DNA of 64,000 nucleotides, taken from Panorpa germanica (lineage: Eukaryota; Arthropoda; Insecta; Mecoptera; Panorpidae). Shown here one piece after another: positions 37,201 to 49,215 of this stretch. The position numbers and the translations under genes were made by a program. The DNA lies in assembly GCA_963678705.1 (NCBI GenBank), contig OY783209.1:11284001-11348000 (forward strand), given 5' to 3'. Numbering within the stretch: position 1 is the stretch's first letter; every line of letters starts with the position of its first letter. Under the pieces are notes generated by a model. It had not been told where the DNA came from, searched no databases, and worked only from the letters and a program-made list of their open reading frames with translations.

Positions 37201-37532
37201 GATATCTTTTAGGCATCAGTATGCATCCCTGGATTAACCCTAAGATTAACTAGCGTGAACATCTTGACCGAAAAATTGGTCATAGCTATAGAATAGAATT
37301 TCAGGTGATTACTAAGTCACAGAAAAATGGGCATATTAAATTCTTTACTCTTGAGCTTCCTATTATCTAAATGCGATTATATCAATTTACAGTCAAAATT
37401 TTAATTGTTTTCTAACGTTGATTGAAAATTATACAGCAAAGTTGTCATGACATTTTATCCTAAATAACGTTTCAAAAGTATTTTTGAAGATGCTGAAGAT
37501 ATTAAACTTTTAGAAACATATATTTCTTAAAA
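34268..37532. other. No recognised gene
   Basis: About 3.2 kb. It includes a (CCAGTT)n run at 37018-37046 and a GC-rich CGTCGGCGTCGC patch near 35940. The minus-strand stretch 36219-36500 is purine-rich with a frame (KVCWKMNNEVAKEATMEEYG) faintly like a LINE endonuclease/RT linker, but I do not call it. Confidence 0.4.
37018..37046. repeat. (CCAGTT)n microsatellite
   Basis: Between four and five hexamer units, the last diverged. Confidence 0.85.
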
Positions 37533-37735
37533 TCCATATCAGGTCTACTTCACCTTCCAACTTCTCGAGGCACTTACTCTTAATGTTCTTTAACTTTTCC
37601 ATTTCGTTGCCACTCATCCTACTTAGTTTCTCTTTCTCTGTACTCTAACACCTTCCTGTTTTTCTAGGTACTCTTCTCGTCAATCATTCTATCTCTTCCA
37701 CCGCTATGCCTCTTCCTTCCTTCCTTCTTATAGAA
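37533..37735 (-). pseudogene. Decayed LINE ORF2 C-terminus related to 42011-42463
   Basis: On the minus strand STEKEKLSRMSGNEMEKLKN followed by IKSKCLEKLEGEVDLIW lines up with SPEEEKLCRMCGKEEEKLKH and IKSRCREKLESDADQM at 42011-42463. Both knuckle cysteines at the C-x2-C position have become serine and the histidine has become asparagine, so the zinc knuckle is destroyed. Upstream (high-coordinate) sequence is purine-rich but out of frame. A very old, non-functional fragment. Confidence 0.6.
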
Positions 37736-38800
37736 AATATGATCGGAGCGGAGCAAATGATATTGTTGAGTTCTCTCAAAATCAAAAACTTAAATGTATT
37801 CAGTCCCCTAGAAGTTGGCGCTAAATAACGCTTTCCTTTTTTTTTGTGATTTCTCGCCAACTTGCCACTTATATCAAATCATAATTATTTTCGACTTGGA
37901 AGTCCTTAAACTTGCGAAGCTCGATTCGTTGTCCTTCCTGCCCACGTTTAAAGAGAAACTCATACAAAACCTCACAGTCTTGATTTTTTAGAAATTTTTA
38001 CCACCTTTTGCAATCTAAATTTATTATTTCGTTCCCAAAAAATCTTAAACCGAAATAATGGGTATTAGTAATGGTTAACATTAAAACAAATAATAATAAA
38101 TAAAAGTAGCATAAGTGATGTTAATTTGGAATCACCTTGTTTTTGTAAATAGATTTCTAGTAATAACTAGTACAATGTTCGCCGAATGACTATTCTATAT
38201 CGCACTTTCTGCATTACTCTTTAACGGATGGTGTATTGGTATATTGGTGTATTGGCGGGTCGTTTCCACCCCACCCCTTCTTCCCACTCCATCTCTTCAT
38301 GATTTCGCTGTTCATGTTTTGTGTGTGATTGCAGGAAGAATGATGCGATGGAACCTGCTCGATTTACACATCACATCTGTTATGTAATTATTGTCCAATG
38401 GCCAACGGTTATTTACGGTTATATAATGAATAACGAATAACATATATCGTATATCGTATACCAAGTTCGTTTAGTGCGTAATGAATGAAGTATTGAAGGG
38501 GTATTGTGAGAATTCAATTCAAATTCGGTATTATCTATCTATAATAAAATAACGTAACGTATATTGTACCGTATATTGTAGTGGTACGAGGATATTGAAT
38601 TGTTGTATTGTGTTGTACTTAAACAAACTCGTATCTCTAAATATAGACAACAAATTTATAATGAACTGTTGACAGAAATACTATTATGCAACATTTGTCT
38701 ACTGATACTCATTCATTTATCATTGAAATTTATCCGTCAACGTAAATTCATAACATAAACAAAATCGTTTCTTTGTGATCCCAATCCCACGACTTTTCAA
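37736..38800. other. No recognisable gene or repeat
   Basis: AT-rich, with ATATCGTAT-type short repeats near 38440. Nothing else recognised. Confidence 0.45.
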
Positions 38801-38804
38801 TTAA

Positions 38805-39567
38805 GGAGGTACAGGAGGTTAACGTAAATGATGAAAATGTTATGAAATTTGGAGGGTCGATACAAATAGTTAAAATACATGCTGTCTCAAAATTTTAGAG
38901 ACCTAGGATTCATAGTTTTCTTTTTATACATGCTTAAAAATAGTCATTTTCCATACAAATCATAATTTTTAGCTCAATTTCACCACATAATATAACTTTT
39001 AACTATGAAAAAATGGTGACACGGCTTTCAAAAACTAGGTGTATATAAAAGCATCTTCTCTGTAACTATTACAAAAAGAAAATTATCAAAACGATATCTA
39101 TTTACGAAAATATTTAAATAAAACCTTTAAGAAACAGTAAATGTAGGTTATAAGCCGGCAACGTTGCAAATCCCAATTTGAGCGGGAAATTCAAAATCGG
39201 AATAAATGTTATATAAAATATAACAATTTATTTGTCAAAGAACCAAATCACGCATGCGTCAACACACGTAAATTTACAGCGTTGCCGAATTTTTTATTAA
39301 TTTTTCAAAATATTTATTTTAATTTATATTGAATATTAATTATATATATATAATTTGATATTACTTATAGTTAATTTTTAATTTATTAAACTATTATATG
39401 TATAAAAAAATCATTTTAACAAGCAAAAAGCAGTTTAATAGGGAATTGAAAAATTCATTTTCAAAGGTACAGTCCCAATATTTGCCCGTCCCTCATGTAC
39501 TTCGTATTTTGCATTTCGTATTACCGAGAGATAAACTTTTTGCATTGACGGTACGTCCTGTACCTCC
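38805..39567. mobile_element. TTAA-target non-autonomous element, copy 2
   Basis: 763 bp, flanked by TTAA at 38801-38804 and 39568-39571. The right end is TACGTCCTGTACCTCC; the left end is GGAGGTACAGGAGGT, with a small change in the repeat. It matches 12458-13210 throughout, in the same orientation, including AGCCGGCAACGTTGCAAAT and ATCACGCATGCGTCAACACA. Non-coding; the 65-codon minus-strand frame crossing its right edge is not conserved in copy 1. Confidence 0.88.
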
Positions 39568-39571
39568 TTAA

Positions 39572-42010
39572 GCACATGTTTAAATTTACTTTTCTTTAGA
39601 GATTTAAAAATACATGTGCTTTGTTTATCCAAATTACCGCATGTGTGCTTACAGCGCTTTCATCGCATAACAACATCTGTAATAAGGTATCTGATGTACT
39701 GTCGCAAATACAGGTCTGATTTAGAATCTAATTTTTAGTATACATTTATACCTTATCAATCTCCAACTGTTTCGCATAAACACACTTTCTCATTATTATA
39801 TTATGTCTACTTGTATGTAAAAAAAAAAACATAAAATCGAACTACAAAATATTTATGAAATTTTTTCGTTTATAATTTTATTTAGTTTTTTAAATTACAT
39901 CTCTAATAGACTTGAAACTATTAAAAGTAAATAAATCGTAACGCAGTCGTTGCATTTGCCTGTTGTAGAAAAAAAAACTTGTAAAGTTTACAGTTGGATC
40001 TGCCAAATGGCAATAAATACAAATAAAGATGCATGCAGTATAAAGTCGACTCGAGTTGAGTTTATTATTACCAGAAAGTTTTTGATTCATTATCAATTTT
40101 TATCAAAATTTCAAGTCGTGTACAGAAACAAAATCTATCAGCTTATTGTCTTGCAAGTGTATTTCAATTTAAGAGGTTACCCCATTCTAATATTTTCCAG
40201 ATTTCTCGAAATGTTGTTCTAAAAAATCACACTTAAAAATGTAAGCAGGCTTCCATAGCATGAGCATTTATTTTTTAGTCTCTACAGTATAATAGGTAAT
40301 CCCTTAATTTAAAATATGTATCAAACTGACTGTACACGTAATAAAATCCATCGTACCAAAAGAAATTTGTAGCTGCTCTGTTTTTATTATTAGTTATATT
40401 ACTACGATACAATTACGTAGAAAAAATAAACTAAGTTGGATTCGTACAAATTACATTACAGTATGAGCACAATTATATTGTATAGTAACATGTGAACACG
40501 CAGTCATTAAATTAGCATAGCCCCCACTATTTGAACCCCCCCCCAACCCCCCACCAACTTTCATTTAATAAGGCTTCCCTAACCCACCGTCTCTCACCCT
40601 CTCTTTCCTATTCTTTTGTCTCATGTTTATACATAACTATATACAGAGAACAACTAAAATAGCAATAGACATGCTTATATAATACAATACAGTATACTTT
40701 TTTTTTGTTACTCTGAAAGTTGGAACTTCATTTCATTTCTGAGCTGTTAACAAGATTGTGCCCTGGTTGTTAAGATTAAAATCATTTTTATTGTATTGTG
40801 TTTTGTGTTAACATGTTTTCCCTCTCCTCCTCACTCTCCCGTTACCCGTTACCCGTCTCCCATCCTTTTCTGTTTTCCCTATTTTCCACATCCCAGATTT
40901 GTGCGTGTTTTTACTATATAAACAAGCCTAAATGGTTGAATGTTTTTATTTTACTGATACTACTGTTAGTATACTCACTCGTCCATTTCTCGTGTATTTT
41001 TCTTCGTTGTCTTGTGATATTTATTCCCTTAAGGATTGGTTTAAGGTACTAAACTATTCTTAGGCATTCTTAGACGTTCTTAGGATAAGCCTTCACTACA
41101 AATCCTCAAAATGAACGCAAAAACTACATCGGTTTTGTTTGTTTCAACATTGCTACAGCATATTTAGGCGTTGTTGTTCGTGGAAGAACTACAAAACGAC
41201 AAAGCCGTTGATTTGTGGGTTTACGAATATGAAAATTAGGAGGATTAGGCCAATGAAAGATGCTTCTATTAAAATAATGAAGTTTTACCCGTATGTGTAG
41301 TTCTTAACCTCCTCAATTAGGCTTGATTTGACCTGTCTCACCATGTTCTTCCACATTCTATTACCAATTTTTATCTAATAGAGATTAAATTATAGCAGCA
41401 AAGATTACGCCCCGTATAAGATCAGCATATGTTTCCATTTAAAAAGATTACATAATTAAAATCGTTGCCAAACAACAACAAAAACTAAACTTGTAATTTA
41501 TTAATAAATGCTTTTGTGTAAAAAAACCTAATATATCAAATAAATACCAAAACAAAGTTAAATGAAATATATGTCAAGTTTGTCAACATTTTACAAGGGA
41601 GGTTTACACCCTGCTTCACCCCCCCAGTTTTCAACTTTTCTCTATCCATCTGTATCGAGGAGAGACTCCTGTCGACTGTGCTTCTTGCATTTTACCACTT
41701 GACAATATTACATGATTATGCGTGGTCTGGCATGCGATCGCCCTCTTCAGCCATCACTTTTCCACTTTTTCCCGTTTTCCCTTTAATATCTATAAGACCC
41801 ATAACGCGTTTAACTCACCCGTATATATTTTTTTCGTGGCGTCTATCCTACACTGTATCAAGGCATGAGTTACATATATACACGAGTGTACCAGTGATGG
41901 TAAATAGTCATTCTAAAATGGTTTTAGAAATAAATATAATAGGAAACATTTAAAAAGGATCGAGGTCCTAAGAAACTCGGAAAATTATTTAAAAAAAGTA
42001 ATCTAAAAGA
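39572..42010. other. No recognised gene
   Basis: AT-rich. Frames at 39890-41052 and 41678-41953 are hydrophobic, low-complexity and without recognisable domains. Poly(C) runs occur at about 40538 and 41620. Confidence 0.45.
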
Positions 42011-42463
42011 TTGGAAAATGAAAGGAGAAGGTGTTACGAAGGAAGAAAGTTGCCGGTGGAAGAGATAGAAAGATTAAGGGAGGAAGGAAGAGAGGTACTA
42101 AGTCTAATAAAGGAAAGAGATTTAGAGCGAAATGCAATACCAAAAGATACAGTATGTTATGGACGAGAAGAATTCCGGAGTACTCAGAAAAACGGGAAGG
42201 AAAGAAAAGAAAATGATCACAACGATTAGATTAGGCAATGAAGAAAGAGAAAGTAGATATTGCAGTCCAGAGGAAGAAAAACTGTGTAGGATGTGTGGAA
42301 AGGAAGAAGAAAAATTAAAGCACATTAAGAGCAGGTGTAGGGAGAAGTTGGAAAGTGATGCAGACCAGATGGAGATTTTACAAGTGGAAAAAGGAAGGAA
42401 TAATATTGATGACAGAAGTCAGAAGTGGGCAAATAAAATAAAGGACAAGGCAGATGAAGCTTG
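42011..42463 (+). pseudogene. LINE ORF2 C-terminus with CCHC knuckle, two frameshifts
   Basis: Same architecture as 28341-28829 but a clearly different lineage. In the first frame: YEGRKLPVEEIERLREEGRE. In the second: YSMLWTRRIPEYSEKREGKK, corresponding to the WDSNVPQYLIEKD region. In the third: TIRLGNEERESRYCSPEEEK and the knuckle CRMCGKEEEKLKHIKSRC, then a C-terminal tail to the stop near 42463. The C-x2-C-x8-H-x4-C residues are all present. Two frame breaks (roughly 42120 and 42215) show that it is dead. The 3' flank lacks the GCCGAAAGGC end of family A, which supports a separate family. No target duplication seen. Confidence 0.8.
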
Positions 42464-43768
42464 ATATGTAATTTTAAGAATGTAAAGTGGTTTGTGTAAT
42501 AAAATGAAATGTAGCAGAATAATGTAGGTCCTAACAGATATAATACAATGCATATTGCAGCTGAGATCGTCCAGGCAATGATTTTCTGCAATCCCATTTT
42601 AAATGCAAATATTTTTCTGTCAGTATAACTGTTCAGATAACGATATATCACGCTGATTGCAAATTATGTAATGTTTCTTCCCTTTTATTAACATTTCTAC
42701 TTTATAATATCCATTTCAGAACGATTTCAACCTTAAAAGTTTAATTTCCAATAGTGTAACATTTTTATAACGAATGTTAAATCATGTTTATTCGACACAA
42801 TGACAATCAATGCTTCAAAACACGCTGCAAAACACTACGACTCAGGAACTAGCAGCGATTGACGATACACCACAGAGAGAGAACCTCAGTCCTCACCCAA
42901 TCTAGTGATTGCTGGATTCAGGATCATGGATTCTGTTTTTGAATTCTTTTACTTTGATGGGTTTTGATATATAACAGTAGAACCATTGAAGTATTGTGAT
43001 ATAGGGATTAGCATTAGATTCATTCAATTTAAGTAAACCTTTTGTTGAACTAGATTTTCAGGTAAATTTTGCTTATCCTTGAATCAAATCTTGACGATAA
43101 GAGATAAAAATTTTCCTCGGTTTAACTTATAAAGATTATACAGTCTTTAGAGATAAGCAGATCACACAAGCAGACACATTTCTCAATGTTCCTAATGATA
43201 AATCTTCTCCTTGGCAAGTTTCTATGTATTAAAAGATTAAGGATCATCTATTTTTTTAAGTACATCTTACTAACTGATTATGCAATAGTTTTTCTATGTA
43301 TTGGCGTTAAACACTAACAAATTTCCACGTCAGATACACGTCACTACCCTACTATAGAGTCAATCTTCCGCAGAGATTCCTGTCACATGGTAAGTCTTCA
43401 TTGCATACTCCCGCCACGCACAAAAATCCAACAAAACCAAAATAATAAAAATAAAAAACTCTTAACTCGAAATGACATCATTTTATTACACGCACATCCT
43501 CCCCTTTACCGCCATCCTATACGCTCCTTCTACTTTGATAGAAATGCTTAGAGATATTCATATTCTCATACCCCTATATCAGTGGCTCCCAAATTCATGA
43601 TGAAATTATTCGATATTTCGTAGAGGCAAAACTATATCTAATAAACTTTAATATTTCCTACATTAATGAGAATTATATGATTGGGAATATTCTACTAGTC
43701 ATCGCTATTAGAGATCATCTACGAAGACTGTAGACTAATTAATGAAACAAGATAATATAATTTTTTCC
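42464..43768. other. No recognisable gene or repeat
   Basis: Nothing recognised. A minus-strand frame at 42325-42651 is partly antisense to the RT fragment. Confidence 0.45.
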
Positions 43769-43780
43769 ATTATTTAAGGA

Positions 43781-44279
43781 TCCTGCTCTACAAAACCATA
43801 CTTAAACCGGTATGGTCATATGGTATACAACTTTAGGGTACTGCATCTACTTCAAATATTGAGATACTCCAAAGATTTCAGTCCAAAATGCTAAGGATTG
43901 TCACGAATGCACCATGGTTTATACCTAATCACATAATTCATCGAGACCTGGATATACCTACAGTAAAAGAAGAAATAGTGCTTAGAACCAAACTATACAA
44001 GGAGAGAATAATGGAACATCCAAACAACTTGGCCAGCTGTCTAATGTCCAATATTTCCGCAGTACGCAGACTGAAAAAGAAGTTACCTCAGGACCTACTA
44101 GCAGATCTATAAATCCATAAATAAATAGAATCTAGGATCTATTAAAATTGAGGGATAAGTCGATGGGCATATCCCGCGCAAGACATTTTATTTATTCTTT
44201 TTGACAATCCTATCACTGAATGTCCTATAGGCAGGACAGATTGTAATAATATTTAGCAATATAAAAAAAAAAAAAAAAA
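43781..44279 (+). mobile_element. Jockey-type retrotransposon (family B), 5'-truncated, with target duplication
   Basis: About 500 bp, ending in a perfect A-run (44263-44279) and flanked by an 11-12 bp duplication containing TTATTTAAGGA (43769-43780, 44279-44290). Contents: the last about 110 codons of ORF2 and a 3' UTR that includes TTTTGACAATCCTATCACTG and AATGTCCTATAGGCAGGACA. Exact duplication and clean tail indicate a fairly recent insertion. It is nearly identical to the copy on the other strand at 50821-51375. Confidence 0.93.
43783..44112 (+). pseudogene. Jockey RT C-terminus with one internal stop
   Basis: Reads LLYKTILKPVWSYGIQL, then TAG at 43834-43836 where tryptophan is expected (QLWG in relatives), then TASTSNIEILQRFQSKMLRI, VTNAPWFIPNHIIHRDLDIP and RRLKKKLPQDLLADL to TAA at 44110-44112. 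The landmarks LYKTILKPVWSYGIQL and NAPW are those of the Jockey RT thumb and connection region. Only this C-terminal tail is present; the ATG at 43888 is internal. Otherwise the frame is open. Confidence 0.85.
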
Positions 44280-44290
44280 TTATTTAAGGA

Positions 44291-45682
44291 TAACACCTGT
44301 GTTATGATTTCATGGTAGATCCAATCGACTAAGACTTAACACCTGCTAGTACGATAGTCCTCAGACTATATCCTGCAAGCTTTTCACTGAAGTAGCGGTG
44401 ATTCTAAAGGACAGTGGATTAATAATCTGAAAGCTTTGGAAGCTTTGTCTTAGAGGGACAGAGTTTAGAAGAGGCTTAGTATAGTTTCATTTTTTTTGTA
44501 GCAAATTAGAATATATACTCGTACATTTCAGTGCTTTGCATTTATCTGATTATTTTCCATTCCATTTTGCTTTCAAGATACTTAGGAAGACTGTAACTGC
44601 TGTATAGAATCAAGTAGCTGGAATTTTTATTACCTTTGTTTATGCTTCATGTATTATAGTTGGACTTAATATATAAGAAGAAGAAGAATGGGCTAGGCTA
44701 GGCTGTCGTTAGAGTCGAAAGGCAGATTATATTATATTCCAAGACAAGTTTATCTCTAACTCGAAATGGAAATAGAAATGTTAATGGAAAGGGAACTGGA
44801 CGAAACTTTCAACTATGTTAATAATAATACTAGAGCTTTTTGGAGCTTTATTCATGTAGGTCAAGCTAAAATTAATGTCGTATGGGATAAATTTATTTGA
44901 ATCGTTTCTAATTTTATAAATTTGTTTTTTCTTTTTGCCTTTAAATCGTTTTTTTTTATAACTAAAGCTCAGCTATATAGAATTGTCAATGTTAAAAATT
45001 ATGAAACAATATCTGCTAGAGCTTTTTAATTGAAAAGCACATGTAAGTATTGTCGTCCGCCTTTCAGCTCAGATGGTATTACACCACGCATAATTCAAGA
45101 TAAAACTAGCATGTAACTGATTATCCAAATTTAAATACATAAAACATAAATAAAAGATTTATACAGCGTCTAACAAGTTGGGAAAAAAGCGTTACTTCAA
45201 ATATTAATATTATTATTTTTTTTAATAAAAAGCAATATAAAAAATGAAGAAGTAAATCAAATGTGACCTATTTAACACAGTGAATAAATAAAAAATATCA
45301 TAAATAATATTGAAAACATATATCACGTAGTATGAAGCCTACAATTACACTAAAATATAATACACTACAGAGTACACTAAATTTTATATGTAAAGGCTTA
45401 TGTTTTAGATGCACGATGTATAAAATAGTGATGTACGGAAATTATCGAAAATAAATCGATATACGAATGTACGACTTCGAATTACGAATATACGAATGAA
45501 TTTCTATACTACATCATTATCCAAGAAAAGAGTACTTTCAATTTCAGGGGGTAGAAGTAGAAAATTGCTAAATTGCCTAAGTGGAAAATTAATCGTGAAA
45601 TTAGCTTATTGGAATCTAGAAATTGTGGAACTGCATTGGAAATAGCTTGTAGTAAGGCTGCAAATGCGAAACTCGCATTCGA
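44291..45682. other. No recognised gene; possible LINE traces
   Basis: Short plus-strand stretches near 44766-44880 (RAFWSFIHVGQ) and 45030-45120 (SSDGITPRIIQD) are reminiscent of LINE RT segments but too short and isolated to call. The rest is AT-rich. Confidence 0.35.
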
Positions 45683-46177
45683 AGGCACTCCGCACACGTC
45701 GCGACTGGTTGCAAACCTTAGCCCCGAATCTACTCGAAGCGAATGTGATTCCAACTGTTGTTAGTGAGAGATTGAACGTGTATGCGAGTCGACTGATTGC
45801 AAACTAAACGCGAAACGAAGTTTTCAACGAAAACGAACACGAGCTGTGTGTCGTGACTCTATAGAATTTTTAATAATAGCAAAACAGGGGATTCTGTTGT
45901 GTTCTATTTGATTGTATGTATGTATTTAAATACTTTTCAATAGTATTCGTAAACATCTCTGTTGATGAAACCAACAATGCCCTGCGACCAAGAAATTTAG
46001 TCGCTGAATATACGCTCAAAACCAGTTTAAAATCAGTTTAGTTACGTTCGTGCCGTGTGTTTTATCTCACTCGTAAACACGTTCATTCTTTTACTAACAA
46101 CACAGTTGTAATCACATTCGAATCGGGCAAATTCAGGGCTTAGGTTTGCAACCAGTCGTGTCGTGTGCTGAGGGCCT
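45683..46177. mobile_element. Non-autonomous DNA element family I, copy 1
   Basis: About 495 bp with roughly 40-bp inverted ends: AGGCACTCCGCACACG then CGACTGGTTGCAAACC at the left; the complement of AGGCCCTCAGCACACG and the same GACTGGTTGCAAACC at the right. A second, inverse copy is at 53948-54441. Non-coding; the opposed 63- and 81-codon frames at 45509-45764 overlap its left edge only. Superfamily undetermined, as no flanking duplication is evident. Confidence 0.75.
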
Positions 46178-49100
46178 AAGAAAATTTTCTACCTGGGCAC
46201 GAGATCTCTGAAGAGAATTGAACATAATTAATAAAAACATAATTAGCTATCTGATAGGGAATATAATTAGATTATTTATAGAATGCATGCATAAAACATT
46301 ACAACCGATATATTCCATTGGACGCCCGGCCCGGCCTCCCTTAATGCAAGGCGATGCGATACATGCAATGAACGTAAATAGGAGCTCTAGTTTCTAGCGC
46401 TATGTAATAAAGTACACGTCAGGGCGCACACGGTGCCGGCGCCAGACGTCGGGTGGGTAGTCGGTAAGGGTTGGGGTAGAAAGGACGCGTACAACGGTCG
46501 CTCAGTCCCGAGCCTATTATCAGGGGGTGAAGATCACACGATTCACTTCAAAAAACGTCTCACTTCCCCACTCCCCTCGTGCTGGAAACATTTCATACTG
46601 TTATAATAATAGAAACCTTCAGATTTTCAGAAACAAAATGAATTTCGTTTAAATAAAACTGAAAAATCACAATAAAAGTGTTACATTTATTATGTTTACT
46701 AATTTACTTGGGAAATGGGTTTACTTTTAAAGTAAAGTGTATTATTGCTTTGTTTTATTTTTTGGATTTTAAAAGTTTTTTGCGTTTTAGGACTATTGGG
46801 TTTTTCTTGCTTTTATGTTGTTGTTTCACTACCTACTTTTCACGTAATTTATTGATTTCATTAAAACTTAATAATGTAGTAAAAGACTCGATGACCTAAT
46901 ATCAATCTACTATTTGTAATGTTCAATAAGAAATTACAGTTTTCATACTGATTCAAAAAGAAAAATATTGAAAATATATTTATTTATTTAATTTAATTTA
47001 ATTTTAGGATATTGTAGTTGCGCAGATCATTTATTCTATGTTATACGAACTATTAAATTATATTTATTATTTATTTATAAAAGATATTTTTTGTAACTTT
47101 TGCAATCAAAAAAATGTAATTCAAATAGCTCAGGAGATTCAGAAATAAGCAGTCACAAATAAAAAACTTATAAAATTTCTTACTAACTGTTTAATGCTTT
47201 CACCCTCTATTTCGAGGGTGTGAAAATCACCCCTGGAGTATGATTCTCACGTTCTTATGCAGATCACGCACACATAGTAAGACTTTGACGATATCAGAAG
47301 TGGGATATCCACTGTATGGAATCGGTTAGTCGGTTAGCCTATGATCATACATAGTCAGATATTTAGTCAAAGTGGATAATACAGTTAAATACATGCACCC
47401 TTACGAATGAGGAGTAATCATATATACTAATTGTCTAGTTACTTAACAAAAGTCTGTATTTTATTTTTGTAACATTCTAAAAATTATCTCACGTATTAAA
47501 TGTAAAATCTATACACCAATACTCGTATCTTCTAAAGCGCACACCGCAAAGGATTTCTAAAATAATACAAACCCACATTTCCTATTCCATTTACATTTTA
47601 CAATTTCCCAAAGACAATAAAATTAATTCGATGTCCGGCATGGAGAATAGCTTGTAGCTAAGAACACAACCAGAGTGTATCGTTTAAAATTCAGTGGTCC
47701 AATTGGGGTGAATCTGTAGACATCTTTAGTACTTAAAACAATATTAATAATGATATGCAGTCTCCTCCAACTAGTCCTTCTGTTGTAGTCGCCTCCTTGG
47801 ATATATACAGAGCTGTATTCAGATATTGTAGTATAGTCGTTTTTTTTTTCAATTCATTTCCAAAATAATTTGTCGAATAATGTGTTTAGAATCGTACAGC
47901 GATATGTACAAGTACATGTATATTGTTTAATGGACAAGTGGTGCAGGGGTATATATTGGGGGTTGTTTGGGCATGAACTCTCCAAGTGCTACCTATTTCA
48001 CGTCGCACATCGCCCGATGACCGAGAATACCATGTGCGGAAGTGCAGATGTGCGGACGATGCGGTCCAGAGAGCAATACACAACGTCATGCCACTCGTAT
48101 GTGTGGACAAATATGGAGATTGAATCGAAATTAATTGACCATACTTTGCAGCACTTTGGCAACGGTTTTATGCAGTTACCTTATTTCGATTTATTGTTTT
48201 TAATAATAATAAATAAACCGTAGTGGTTACAAGATCTGAAAACGGACCATGTTCGATTTTATTCGTTAGTTCTACACTGTAAAATATTATACCACTGTCC
48301 TCTATGTACCTCACATTTAACGTTTGCTTGGGGCTCTAAATACGGTACTGAAAAGCTACTCATGGAATTCAAGACATGCTGCAACATGTGATAAACATTT
48401 TCATGTGCATTTTATTTCGAGACTGTTTACCCATTTTACGTTCAAATAAACAACTTCTATACAATAAATAATTTTATTAAAAAATATATAAACTTTTAAC
48501 ATCTACTTCACAAAGTTTGACTTTGCTAAATTAAAACATAATTAGAACAAAGCTTAAAACTCTACTAGAGTTTTATATCAGAGCCAGTCGACGTTTGGTG
48601 CTTTTATTCATTTAAATCTTATAAAGTTTTATACCGTCATAACTTAGTTATTACCTAGAAATATCAAGAGGGAATTGTTTCCGCTTTAACTTAACTAACA
48701 GGCTAGGCTGAACATTACACTATATATGTAGTACTCAACTCTATTCTATGCGAAACGAATAACTTTAATAGCATGTGAATGCCGAACGGAATTCTGGACA
48801 ATGTTCCAAAACTTACAAGGCGCAGTTCAAATGGAAATTTCACGAAATTTATTTAAGCTGTCAAACATTCATTTACTTGACCAAATTATAACAAGAAACG
48901 GTCTTATTGTTGTTAAGTTGTATTGTGTTAAGTGTGTGTGTGTGTAGTTGGGTTAAAATGACCCAGTACAGTTTTATTTTCAATTGTAAAACGACTGCTG
49001 TAGTTTACTTTACCAAGAATTTAGAACTACGTGGAAATCTAAAGTAGATGTTGCTTTGGTAAATTTCTTACAGTGAAACTTATGTATACTTTTTTATTCG

Positions 49101-49215
49101 TGTTTAAATATTCGTTTAGCACATGTTTACATTTATTCGCACATCATGTTTTTTCTTTCAGTTTTAATCTGAATTTTAACTTAATTTTTAAAACTGTCCC
49201 AAAACTTGCTTTGAT
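46178..49215. other. No recognised gene; one unexplained 117-codon frame
   Basis: About 3 kb. The frame at 47870-48223 lies in slightly GC-richer DNA but has no recognisable domain and overlaps an opposing frame. A (GT)n run is at about 48937-48947. The DNA at 46380-46520 is GC-rich (GCGCACACGGTGCCGGCGCC) without an obvious function. Confidence 0.4.

Noticed and set aside
44766-45120. Possible LINE RT fragments (RAFWSFIHVGQ; SSDGITPRIIQD)
   Set aside because: Resemblance to LINE RT segments is limited to about a dozen residues each, interrupted by stops, and no neighbouring RT motif is found.
47870-48223. 117-codon plus-strand frame
   Set aside because: No recognisable domain; overlaps an opposing frame of similar quality. 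Insufficient evidence.
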